Notes under the pieces: generated by a model
Databases searched by the model: none
What the model was told of the DNA's origin: nothing
What the model saw: the letters and a program-made list of their open reading frames with translations, nothing else
Shown here: piece by piece, positions 6,910-14,533 of the stretch
Numbering within the stretch: the stretch's first letter is position 1
How the letters are laid out: each line of letters opens with the position of its first letter
Position numbers and translations under genes: made by a program
Assembly: GCF_006442545.2 (NCBI RefSeq)
Contig: NZ_CP083952.1
Location: forward strand, 496,001 to 560,000
Origin: Mesorhizobium sp. B2-1-8
GTDB taxonomy: Bacteria; Pseudomonadota; Alphaproteobacteria; Rhizobiales; Rhizobiaceae
Length of the DNA: 64,000 nucleotides
Reading direction: 5' to 3'

Positions 6910-9824
6910 GCATGGATCGCGCCGATATCGCCTTCGCGGTCAATGGCGCCGCCGTCTCGATCAACGTGCCGCCGCTGCGCCGGCTGTCCTCGGTGCTGCG
7001 TGACGAATTGCGGCTGACCGGCACAAAGGTCGGCTGCGACGCCGGCGACTGCGGCGCCTGCACGGTGCTGGTCGACGGCGATCCCGTCTGTGCCTGCCTG
7101 ATGCCGGCGGCCTCAGCCGCCGGCACTGCGGTGACGACGGTCGAGGGCCTCGCCAATAGCCGGCTGTCGGCGTTGCAAGCCTCGTTCCTGGCGCATGGTG
7201 CGGCGCAATGCGGCATCTGCACGCCGGCGCTGCTGGTCGCGGCGACCGCATTGCTGGACACGAAACCCAGGCCGACCGAGACCGAGGTGCAGGATGCGCT
7301 GGGCGGGATCCTCTGCCGCTGCACCGGCTACCGGAAGATCATCGCGGCGGTGATGGAGGCCGGACAATTTGCAATAAAGCCATCGACGGATAGCGCTGCC
7401 CCTCATCCGCCTGCCGGCACCTTCTCCCCGTATAGTGACGGGGAGAAGGGAAGCGCTCCAGCGTTGGCGCCCCCCTCTCCCCGCCCCTTGCGGGGAGAGG
7501 GTAAGGGTGAGGGGCAGCGCCAACTTTATGGACTGGATCGCGATTTCGATCGGAGGATGCCGGCCTCGGGCCATGCCGTTGGGGCTTCGCCGATCAGGCT
7601 CGATGGCGTGCCGAAGGTAACGGGCGATGAAAAATTCGGCGGCGATTCCTTCCCGGCCGATGCGCTTGCCGTGCTGGTGATCCGCTCGCCGCATTATCAT
7701 GCCGGCTTCGCCTTCGGCGACATCGATGGCTGGGCGAGAAACCATCCCGGTATCGCGGGCGTTTTCACGGCCGACGATATCCCGGGGAAAAACTGTTTCG
7801 GCGTGATCGGCCCGTTCGCCGACCAGCCGGCGCTCGCCGAGGGCTTTGTCCGGCTTCGCGGCGAGGCGGTCGCCCTGGTCGCCGGCGAGCGCGAGGCGAT
7901 CCTCGATCTCGATCTGTCGGACTTCCCCATCCGCTGGACCGAGCTGCCGCATGTCCTCCAGACTTACGACGCGCAGTCCGAAGGTGCTGCGCTGATCCAT
8001 GAAAACCGCCCGGCCAATTTGTTGACCAAGGGATTTGTCGAGCGCGGCGATCCCGAGTCGGCGCTGGCCGATGCGGCCGTCACCGCCAGCGGCGCGATCG
8101 ACACCTCCTATGTCGAGCACGCCTATATCGAGCCGGAAGCCGGCTATGCATATCTCGATGGCGACACGCTGGTCGTCGTCGCCTGCACCCAGGCGCCTTA
8201 CATGGACCGTGACGACACGGCGAAAGTGCTCGGCCTCGCCGTCGACAAGGTGCGCATCGTGCCGACCGCGACCGGTGGCGGCTTCGGGTCCAAGCTCGAC
8301 GTTTCCCTGCAGCCTCTCATCGGCCTCGTGGCGCTGAAGACCGGGCGGGCGGCGGCGCTTGCCTACACCCGCAGCGAATCCATGATTTCGACCACCAAGC
8401 GCCATCCGGCCCAGATGAAGGCCACCATCGGCGCCGATGCCGACGGCTACGTCACCGGCATGGTCTTCGAGGGCGATTTCAACACCGGCGCTTATGCCAG
8501 CTGGGGCCCGACGGTCGCCAACCGCGTGCCGGTGCACGCCTCCGGCCCCTATGCGACGCCCAACTATCGTGCAGAGGGCCGCGCCATCCACACCCATGGG
8601 CCGATCGCCGGTGCCTTCCGTGGCTTCGGCGTGCCGCAGGCGACGATCATGCAAGAGACGCTCTATGACGAGCTCGCCGGCAAGCTCGGCATGGATCGGC
8701 TTGAGTTTCGTCTGAAGAACTGCCTTCGGAACGGATCCGAAACGGTTACCGGGCAGCTTCTGGAGTCTGGCGTCGGCATCGCCGAGTGCCTCGAAGCCCT
8801 GCGGCCGCATTGGGTGCGGGCTATGGCCGATGCGGATGGTTTCAACCGTGCCAGTATCGACAGAAAACGCGGCATCGGCGTCGCTTCGTGCTGGTACGGC
8901 TGCGGCAACACATCGCTGCCCAATCCGTCGACCATTAGGGTCGGCATCGCGGCTGACGGCGCGGTCATCCTGCACCAGGGCGCCGTCGATATCGGCCAGG
9001 GGTCCAACACCGTCATCACGCAGATCTGCGCCGACGCTCTCGGCCTGCCGCTGGAAAAATTCCGGCTCAAGAGCGCCGATACGGCGATCAGCCCCGACGC
9101 CGGCAAGACTTCGGCCTCGCGACAGACTTTCGTGACCGGCAAGGCGGCCGAGAGGGCTGGGCGGGCCCTGCGCGAAAAAATCCTGCGCTTTGCCAATGTC
9201 TCGGACAAGGCTTCCCTTCAACTGGATGGCTCGGCGATCGTCATCCGCGAAGGCGAGGCGACGCGCCGTGTCGATCTTGCCTCGCTCGATGCGGATGCCA
9301 ACGGCTTCGTCTTCCGCGCCGAGGAGACTTATGATCCGCCAACGCTGCCGCTCGATGCCAAGGGCCAGGGCAACCCCTATGCGGTCTATGGCTATGGCGC
9401 GCAGATCGCCGAGCTCGAGGTCGATCTCAAGCTCGGCACGGTCAGGCTGATCAGGATCATCGCGGCGCATGACGTCGGCAAGGCGATCAATCCGCTGCTG
9501 GTCGAGGGCCAGATCGAAGGCGGCATCGCGCAAGGCATCGGCATGGCGCTGATGGAAGAATACATCCCCGGCCGCACCGAGAACCTGCACGATTATCTCA
9601 TCCCGACCATTGGCGACGTGCCGCCGATCGAGACCATCCTCATCGAGGTGCCCGATCCGGAGGGACCGTTCGGCGCCAAGGGCCTGGGCGAGCACGTGCT
9701 GATCCCGACGGCGCCGGCGATCCTCAACGCCATCCGCCACGCCACCGGCGTGCTGGTCACCAAGGTGCCGGCAACGCCAAGCCGCATCCTGGCGGCCATC
9801 CGCGAGAAGGAGGCACGTGCATGA
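6906..9824 (+). CDS. Fused 2Fe-2S and molybdopterin-binding subunit of a xanthine-dehydrogenase-family hydroxylase
   Basis: This 972-residue fusion has two parts. Residues 1-155 form the small subunit: a plant-type 2Fe-2S site (C44, C49, C52, C64) and a second site (C102, C105, C137, C139 in QCGIC and CRCTGY). Residues from about 210 form the molybdopterin large subunit, with GGGFGSK and GAFRGFG cofactor loops and the catalytic glutamate in GAKGLGEH (E929). Residues about 163-205 are low-complexity Pro/Gly/Arg sequence encoded by a 128-bp palindromic repeat element, read in frame exactly at the domain boundary. In many relatives these domains are separate genes, so the element may sit at an old gene junction. 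The gene overlaps both neighbours by 4 bp. The substrate is unknown; aldehydes, purines and N-heterocycles are all used in this family. Confidence 0.88.
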   Translation: MSMDRADIAFAVNGAAVSINVPPLRRLSSVLRDELRLTGTKVGCDAGDCGACTVLVDGDPVCACLMPAASAAGTAVTTVEGLANSRLSALQASFLAHGAAQCGICTPALLVAATALLDTKPRPTETEVQDALGGILCRCTGYRKIIAAVMEAGQFAIKPSTDSAAPHPPAGTFSPYSDGEKGSAPALAPPSPRPLRGEGKGEGQRQLYGLDRDFDRRMPASGHAVGASPIRLDGVPKVTGDEKFGGDSFPADALAVLVIRSPHYHAGFAFGDIDGWARNHPGIAGVFTADDIPGKNCFGVIGPFADQPALAEGFVRLRGEAVALVAGEREAILDLDLSDFPIRWTELPHVLQTYDAQSEGAALIHENRPANLLTKGFVERGDPESALADAAVTASGAIDTSYVEHAYIEPEAGYAYLDGDTLVVVACTQAPYMDRDDTAKVLGLAVDKVRIVPTATGGGFGSKLDVSLQPLIGLVALKTGRAAALAYTRSESMISTTKRHPAQMKATIGADADGYVTGMVFEGDFNTGAYASWGPTVANRVPVHASGPYATPNYRAEGRAIHTHGPIAGAFRGFGVPQATIMQETLYDELAGKLGMDRLEFRLKNCLRNGSETVTGQLLESGVGIAECLEALRPHWVRAMADADGFNRASIDRKRGIGVASCWYGCGNTSLPNPSTIRVGIAADGAVILHQGAVDIGQGSNTVITQICADALGLPLEKFRLKSADTAISPDAGKTSASRQTFVTGKAAERAGRALREKILRFANVSDKASLQLDGSAIVIREGEATRRVDLASLDADANGFVFRAEETYDPPTLPLDAKGQGNPYAVYGYGAQIAELEVDLKLGTVRLIRIIAAHDVGKAINPLLVEGQIEGGIAQGIGMALMEEYIPGRTENLHDYLIPTIGDVPPIETILIEVPDPEGPFGAKGLGEHVLIPTAPAILNAIRHATGVLVTKVPATPSRILAAIREKEARA
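7393..7520. repeat. 128-bp palindromic element inside the hydroxylase coding sequence
   Basis: Perfect 13-bp terminal inverted repeats GCGCTGCCCCTCA (7393-7405) and TGAGGGGCAGCGC (7508-7520) enclose two perfect hairpins. These are 7420-7449, with 12-bp arms and an ATAGTG loop, and 7474-7500, with 11-bp arms and a five-base loop. All three reading codons pass without a stop, giving the linker of the fused subunit. The form is that of rhizobial intergenic repeats, here sitting in a gene. Confidence 0.85.
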
Positions 9825-11362
9825 GCGAGCTTGCCGAACGCTTCGAAACCCATGAACCCGGCGAGAAGCTGGTGGCGGAAAAGATCCGCTGCGACGCCTG
9901 TCCCGTCATGTGCTACATCGCAGACGGGCGCACCGGCGCCTGCGACCGCTATGGCAATGTCGCGGGCCGGATCGTGCGCATGGACCCGCTGGCCATCCTC
10001 GACCACGCAGCCGAAACCGGCGCTACCATGGTGCCCTTTGTCGCCGAGGGCGAACAGTGGGACGGCGAACTGGTCAACACTGGCCGCCGTTTCGTCACGG
10101 CGATCGGCGCCGGCACGACCTATCCCGACTACAAGCCGGCGCCCTTCATCGTCAGCCAGGAGGTCGAAGGCGTCGATCTCGTCACCGTGGTGACCGAAGG
10201 CATCTTCTCCTATTGCGGCGTCAAGGTGAAGATCGACACCGACCGTCATATCGGACCCGAAACGGCTGTTGTGCGGGCAGAGGGCGAGGCCGTCGGCCAC
10301 GTCACGACGGGCGAATACGGCTCGCAGATGCTGTCGCTGGGCGGCGTGCATCATCTGACCGGCGGCTCCAAGGCGGAGGGCCGCGCCACTTGCGACGCGC
10401 TGCTCAATTTGTGCAACCGCAAACCTGTGGAACTCAGCATAGACGGCGGCGCCACGGTCATTGTCGAAGCCGGCAAACCGCCAGTCATCGACGGCAAGCA
10501 GGAACACCGCATGCGCGTCGGCTGCGGCTCGGCCACCATCGGCATGTTCGCCACGCAGTGGCGCGGCCTGGTCGACGAGGTCGTGGTGGTCGACGACCAC
10601 ATCACCGGGGTCGTCTCCGAGCATCAAGCCGGCAAGGTGCTGGGCTGGCAGGATACCGGCATCAAGATCATCGGCCGCCGCTCCACACCGGGCCGCTATT
10701 TCAAGGTCTCCGAGCCCGGCCTCGGTTGGGGCGGCACCAGCATTTCCGATCCGCTGTCGATCCTCGGCGAGTGGAATGCCAAGAAGGGCGCGCGGCCGGG
10801 CCTGTCGCTGCTGATGGTTTCGACCACCGGCGAGCAGTTCGCCTATTACGAACTCGATGACGAGCTGAAGCCCGTCGAAAAGCCGTTTCCGGAACGGCTG
10901 CAGAGATCCGTCAACCTGATCGAGGACAATTGCGAGCCGGCTTTGTGCACCGTGCTATTCATCGGCGGCGCCGGCGGGTCGCTGCGTGCCGGCGTCACCG
11001 AAAACCCGGTCAATCTCACCCGTTCGGTGCAGGGCCTGAGAACCTACGTCACCGTGGGTGGCGCGCCGGTCTATGTCTGGCCGGGCGGCGGCATCACGCT
11101 GATGGTCGATGTCAGCAGGGTTCCGGAAGGCGCCTTCGGCTACGTGCCGACGCCGGCGCTGGTGGCGCCGATCGAATTCACCTTGCGCCGCGACGATTAC
11201 ATCAGGCTCGGTGGCTACGAGGCCGAAATTCGCAGCGTTGCGGACATCGTCGCCAAGGGCGGCGAGTATCTCAACCCCCGGCGCGGCACGGGTGCCCCGT
11301 CCAGCAATCCATGGCCGCCGCTGGCGCAGTTGCGCCGCGCGGGCTCCAACGGGGCTGGCTGA
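9821..11362 (+). CDS. 6-hydroxynicotinate reductase-like iron-sulfur protein
   Basis: This 513-residue protein resembles 6-hydroxynicotinate reductase (Hnr), an iron-sulfur flavoprotein known from nicotinate fermentation in Eubacterium barkeri that reduces the 6-hydroxypyridine ring. The call is from memory of the family. Visible support is the N-terminal cysteine set C24, C27, C31 and C41 (CDACPVMC...GACDRYGN), typical of an Fe-S cluster, another Cys in SYCGVKV (C132), and glycine-rich stretches such as IGGAGGSLRAGV. It overlaps the hydroxylase by 4 bp (ATGA) and the next gene by TGATG. After a hydroxylase, a ring reductase is the logical second step. Whether it acts on 6-hydroxynicotinate or another lactam is untested. 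Confidence 0.75.
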   Translation: MSELAERFETHEPGEKLVAEKIRCDACPVMCYIADGRTGACDRYGNVAGRIVRMDPLAILDHAAETGATMVPFVAEGEQWDGELVNTGRRFVTAIGAGTTYPDYKPAPFIVSQEVEGVDLVTVVTEGIFSYCGVKVKIDTDRHIGPETAVVRAEGEAVGHVTTGEYGSQMLSLGGVHHLTGGSKAEGRATCDALLNLCNRKPVELSIDGGATVIVEAGKPPVIDGKQEHRMRVGCGSATIGMFATQWRGLVDEVVVVDDHITGVVSEHQAGKVLGWQDTGIKIIGRRSTPGRYFKVSEPGLGWGGTSISDPLSILGEWNAKKGARPGLSLLMVSTTGEQFAYYELDDELKPVEKPFPERLQRSVNLIEDNCEPALCTVLFIGGAGGSLRAGVTENPVNLTRSVQGLRTYVTVGGAPVYVWPGGGITLMVDVSRVPEGAFGYVPTPALVAPIEFTLRRDDYIRLGGYEAEIRSVADIVAKGGEYLNPRRGTGAPSSNPWPPLAQLRRAGSNGAG

Positions 11363-12246
11363 TGGAAGGCCCGCAAGCGCATTGGCTTCAGGACGGCAAG
11401 CGGCTGCATCTCAACCACGGGCCGATCGACCTGATCGTCGAGGCCTTTGGCGAGGCCGATGAGTGTCGCGCCGCCTACGCCCAGGCCGTCGCGCGCTTCC
11501 AGACGATCCTGATCGAGTTGGTCGAGGAGCTTCCCGAACTGCGCCTTCAGGCATTTTTCCTGGCGCCGCGCGCCTTCGCCGGCCCGACGGCGCGACGCAT
11601 GGAAGCAGCCGTCATGCCGTTGGCGGAATGCTTTATCACGCCGATGGCCGCCGTTGCTGGATCGATAGCCGACGAAATGCTTGCCGCGCTGCTTGCGGGT
11701 CGCAAGCTCGATCGCGCCTATGTCAACAATGGCGGCGACAGTGCCCTCCACATCGGCGCGGGCCGATCCATGGGATTGGCGGTCGCCGGCACCGGCAACG
11801 GCATGGCCGACCGGATCACGATCCGCGCCGAGGATGGCGTGCGTGGCGTCGCAACCAGCGGCTGGCGTGGCCGCTCTTTCTCGCTTGGCATTGCCGATGC
11901 CGTCACCGTGCTCGCGCGGACCGGCGCCGAGGCCGATGCGGCGGCGACGCTCATCGCCAACGCGGTGGACCTGCCCGGCAATCCCGCCATCAGGCGCATT
12001 CCCGCACGCGACCTGTCGCCCGACAGCGATCTAGGCGCGCGGCTGGTGACACAAGGCGTCGGCACGCTTGTAGCTGATGAGGTGGCGCGGGCGCTGGACA
12101 ATGGCCTTGCCGTCGCCGAAGATTTTCGCCGGCGCGGCCTGGTTGCCGCATCGGCGCTGTTTCTTGGCGGGGAGGCCCGCGTCAGTGGCTCCGTTGCACT
12201 CGGCGCGCCCAACAAGCATGAACCGGAGGAAGTTGCCCATGCCTGA
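11362..12246 (+). CDS. UPF0280 family (ApbE-like) protein
   Basis: This 294-residue protein of the UPF0280 family is a distant relative of the flavin transferase ApbE. Recognisable features are NNGGDSALHIG (about residues 118-128), GLAVAGTGNGMADR and GVATSGWRGRSFSLGIADAVTVLA, which match the ApbE-type core containing a GVATSG strand and an AD metal-site pair. The start is the ATG at 11362, fused to the reductase stop as TGATG, so synthesis is coupled. No biochemical role is established for UPF0280. Given that ApbE attaches flavin covalently and that its upstream partner is a flavoprotein-type reductase, a maturation role is possible, but the usual ApbE acceptor motif (SGAT-like with a preceding Asp) was not found in the reductase. 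Confidence 0.8.
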   Translation: MEGPQAHWLQDGKRLHLNHGPIDLIVEAFGEADECRAAYAQAVARFQTILIELVEELPELRLQAFFLAPRAFAGPTARRMEAAVMPLAECFITPMAAVAGSIADEMLAALLAGRKLDRAYVNNGGDSALHIGAGRSMGLAVAGTGNGMADRITIRAEDGVRGVATSGWRGRSFSLGIADAVTVLARTGAEADAAATLIANAVDLPGNPAIRRIPARDLSPDSDLGARLVTQGVGTLVADEVARALDNGLAVAEDFRRRGLVAASALFLGGEARVSGSVALGAPNKHEPEEVAHA

Positions 12247-12823
12247 GTTTCCGATCCGCAAGATCGCGGTGCTGAGCGAAGAGATCTTTCACGAAGGCGG
12301 GCCTGTCGCCGCGGTGCCGCGCCGGCGTGCTGCCGCCATGGCCGTGGTCAGGAACCCGTTCGCCGGACGCTATGTCGAGGATCTGCAGAGCGCCATGGAC
12401 GATCTGAAGCCGCTCGGCCTGCTGCTCGCCGACCGGCTGATCGCCGCACTCGGCGGCGACGTGAAACAGATCGACGGCTACGGCAAGGGCGCCATCGTCG
12501 GCACCGCGGGCGAACTGGAGCACGGCGCGCTCTGGCATGTGCCGGGCGGCTACGCGATGCGGGAGCGGCTCGGCAATGCCAAGGCGATCGTGCCCTCGGC
12601 CAAGAAGGTCGGCGCCTTCGGCTCGAAGCTCGACGTGCCGCTCGGCCATATCAACGCCGCCTATGTGCGCAGCCATTTCGACGCCATGGAAGTCGGCGTC
12701 AGCGACGGCCCGCGTTCCGACGAGATCCTGTTCTGCCTGGCCATGACCTGCGGCCCGCGCATCCATAATCGCATGGGTGGCCTCGCGGCGGACGAGATAA
12801 AAGCCTGGGACGGGTTGCGGTGA
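12239..12823 (+). CDS. 'Amino acid synthesis' (DUF1185/AA_synth) family protein
   Basis: This 194-residue soluble protein matches the AA_synth family (formerly DUF1185): an N-terminal IRKIAVLSEE strand, YGKGAIVGTAGELEHGALWHVPGG in the centre (about residues 80-103), and the C-terminal ALTCG-type segment LAMTCGPRIHNRMGG. The family name is historical and no reaction is proven. The ATG at 12239 follows GGAGGAAG and overlaps the upstream gene by 8 bp; the TGA overlaps the GTG of the MarR gene. Its position after a ring hydroxylase and a ring reductase makes ring opening or lactam hydrolysis an attractive idea, since no other hydrolase is in the operon. Confidence 0.78.
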   Translation: MPEFPIRKIAVLSEEIFHEGGPVAAVPRRRAAAMAVVRNPFAGRYVEDLQSAMDDLKPLGLLLADRLIAALGGDVKQIDGYGKGAIVGTAGELEHGALWHVPGGYAMRERLGNAKAIVPSAKKVGAFGSKLDVPLGHINAAYVRSHFDAMEVGVSDGPRSDEILFCLAMTCGPRIHNRMGGLAADEIKAWDGLR

Positions 12824-13281
12824 GCGGCGAGGACAATCTGCTCAAGCTCGTCGAGGTCGAAGACGCCGACGATCACGATTACCTGCTGCAGGAACAGGTC
12901 GGCTTCATCCTGCGCAAGGCGCACCAGCGCCACGTCTCGATCTTCGCCGCCCGTATCGCCGACCTGACGCCGCCGCAATTCGCAGCACTGGCCAAGCTGC
13001 ATGATGTCGGCGAGACTTCGCAGAACCAACTGGGCACGCTGATCGCCATGGACGCCGCAACGGTAAAGGGCGTCATCGACCGGCTGAAGGCGCGCGGCCT
13101 GGTCGAGCTTTCCAGGCATGAGGTCGACAAAAGGCGGCTGCTGGTCAACCTGACGGCCGAGGGCCGCGAAGCGATCGAGCGCCTGATCCCGCTTGCAAGG
13201 GAGATCACGCAGGAAACGCTGGCGCCGCTCACGGCCAAGGAGGCCGCCACTTTCATGAAGCTGCTGGCCAAGCTGGCATAG
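12820..13281 (+). CDS. MarR family transcriptional regulator
   Basis: This 153-residue winged-helix repressor begins at GTG 12820, inside the stop of the previous gene (GTGA). The helix-turn-helix is about residues 53-76 (SQNQLGTLIAMDAATVKGVIDRL), followed by the wing HEVDKRRLLVNLT and a C-terminal dimerisation helix. MarR proteins often sense aromatic ligands, which suits a local regulator of the hydroxylase operon in which it is the last gene. No clear palindrome was identified at the operon promoter, so the target is inferred from position only. Confidence 0.88.
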   Translation: MSGEDNLLKLVEVEDADDHDYLLQEQVGFILRKAHQRHVSIFAARIADLTPPQFAALAKLHDVGETSQNQLGTLIAMDAATVKGVIDRLKARGLVELSRHEVDKRRLLVNLTAEGREAIERLIPLAREITQETLAPLTAKEAATFMKLLAKLA

Positions 13282-13302
13282 TAGGTGCGGCGGCAAGGTC
13301 GT

Positions 13303-13499
13303 TTCCTCTCCCTCCGGAGGGGGGAGAGGTGGCGCTGCGAAGCAGCGACGGAGTGGGGGAACCACTTGGCAACCGCCGTCAACGGATATTCAGGGGGGAC
13401 CGAGGCGCAAGAATCTTCCGCACCGCGCCAAGTGTCGACCCCCACTCCGTCGAGCTGCGCTCGACACCTCTCCCCCGATCGACGGGGGAGAGGAGGGGT
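13303..13499. repeat. Palindromic intergenic repeat with long imperfect arms
   Basis: The left arm runs from GGGGGGAGAGGTGGCG near 13318 to CGGAGTGGGGG near 13360. It is answered by CCCCCACTCCGTCGAG at about 13438-13453 and by ACACCTCTCCCCC, ending near 13476. Short hairpins flank both ends. It fills the space between the MarR gene and the convergent sugar-binding protein gene; 13500-13564 shows nothing else. Confidence 0.6.
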
Positions 13500-13564
13500 G
13501 CCAAGCTATCCCTGGGACGAACGAAGAACCTGGACGTTGGCCGGTGCTTATCTCCCGTGAAAAC

Positions 13565-14533
13565 TTAAAGCCCGTTGTCCTTCAGCACTTGGGCGGCGTT
13601 TTCCTTGGTGATCTTCTGCGTCGGCAAGGTGATGGTCTTCTCGACCTTCTCGCCGTTGAGGAACTTGATCGCCTGGCGCAGCCCTTCCGCGCCGGGGGTG
13701 ACATAGGTGAAAGTCGCCGTCAGCTCGCCCTTGTTCACCATCTGCACACCTTCATTGGGCAGGCCGTCGATGCCGATGAACTTGATGTCCTTCTCGCGGC
13801 CGACATCCTTGGCGGCGAGATAGGCGCCGTAGGCCATCGGGTCGTTGTGGCCGTAGACGAGATCGATCTTCTCGTTGGTCTTCAGCGCGTTGGCCATCAG
13901 GTTGTAGGCCTGGTCCTGCTTCCAGTCGCCCGACTGCTGGTCGAGCAGGTATTTGATGCCCGGCTCCTTGTCGGTGAATTCATGAAAACCGTCATGGCGG
14001 TCATGCGCCGGCTGGGTGCCCATGCCGCCCCAGATCTCGACGACATTGCCTGCTGCCTTGCCCTTGCCGCCGAGCAGCTCGACGGCATATTCGCCGGCCG
14101 CGCGGCCGATCAGCTTGTTGTCGCCGCCGACGAACTGCGTGTAGTCCTTGGTGTCGACATTGCGGTCGAGCACGAAGACCGGGATCTTGGCGTCGATCGC
14201 CTGCTGCACGACGCCGGTCAGGCCGGCCGATTCCTTCGGCGACACCAGCAGCGCGTCGACCTCCTGGCGGATCAGGTTCTCGACGTCCGCGACCTGCTTC
14301 TCGGTCTTGTCCTCGCCGTCGGTGATGATCAGCTCGACCTCCGGATGCTTGGCCGCCTCGGCAATGATGTCCTTGTTGAACTGGGCGCGCCAGGGCTCGA
14401 TGGTGGTCACCTGCGAGAAGCCGATCTTCCACTTCTTGTCCTGGGCGAAGGCATGGCCGGTGGAGAGCAGTGCCGTGGTGGTCAGCAATGCCGCGCCGAA
14501 TGCGGCAAGCTTCAGCATGTCACGTCGTTTCAT
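13565..14533 (-). CDS. Sugar ABC transporter substrate-binding protein (RbsB-like)
   Basis: This 322-residue periplasmic binding protein of the ribose/galactose type I fold has an N-terminal signal MKRRDMLKLAAFGAA ending at HAFA-QD. The twin Arg in RRDMLK raises the possibility of Tat export. Fold motifs include LLVSPKESAGLTGVVQQA and the hinge-side YGHNDPMAYGAYLAAKDVG. It is the third gene of a permease-ATPase-type operon read right to left; its ATG overlaps the permease stop. The sugar cannot be assigned, though the group resembles ribose, xylose or polyol importers. Confidence 0.9.
   Translation of the reverse strand: MKRRDMLKLAAFGAALLTTTALLSTGHAFAQDKKWKIGFSQVTTIEPWRAQFNKDIIAEAAKHPEVELIITDGEDKTEKQVADVENLIRQEVDALLVSPKESAGLTGVVQQAIDAKIPVFVLDRNVDTKDYTQFVGGDNKLIGRAAGEYAVELLGGKGKAAGNVVEIWGGMGTQPAHDRHDGFHEFTDKEPGIKYLLDQQSGDWKQDQAYNLMANALKTNEKIDLVYGHNDPMAYGAYLAAKDVGREKDIKFIGIDGLPNEGVQMVNKGELTATFTYVTPGAEGLRQAIKFLNGEKVEKTITLPTQKITKENAAQVLKDNGL

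Noticed and set aside
7113..9740. Very long minus-strand open frame (875 codons) opposite the molybdopterin subunit
   Set aside because: It is the antisense shadow of a well-supported GC-rich gene, with repetitive Asp/Arg/Gly-rich translation and no motif or ribosome site.
10930..11361. Longer start for the UPF0280 gene within the reductase gene
   Set aside because: The upstream part is the reductase read in another frame; ATG 11362 has the coupled TGATG and the family N-terminus.
1..13560. Repeats at both ends of the 13-kb catabolic block, suggesting a composite transposon
   Set aside because: The two elements are of different sequence families, carry no transposase, and no target duplication was found.
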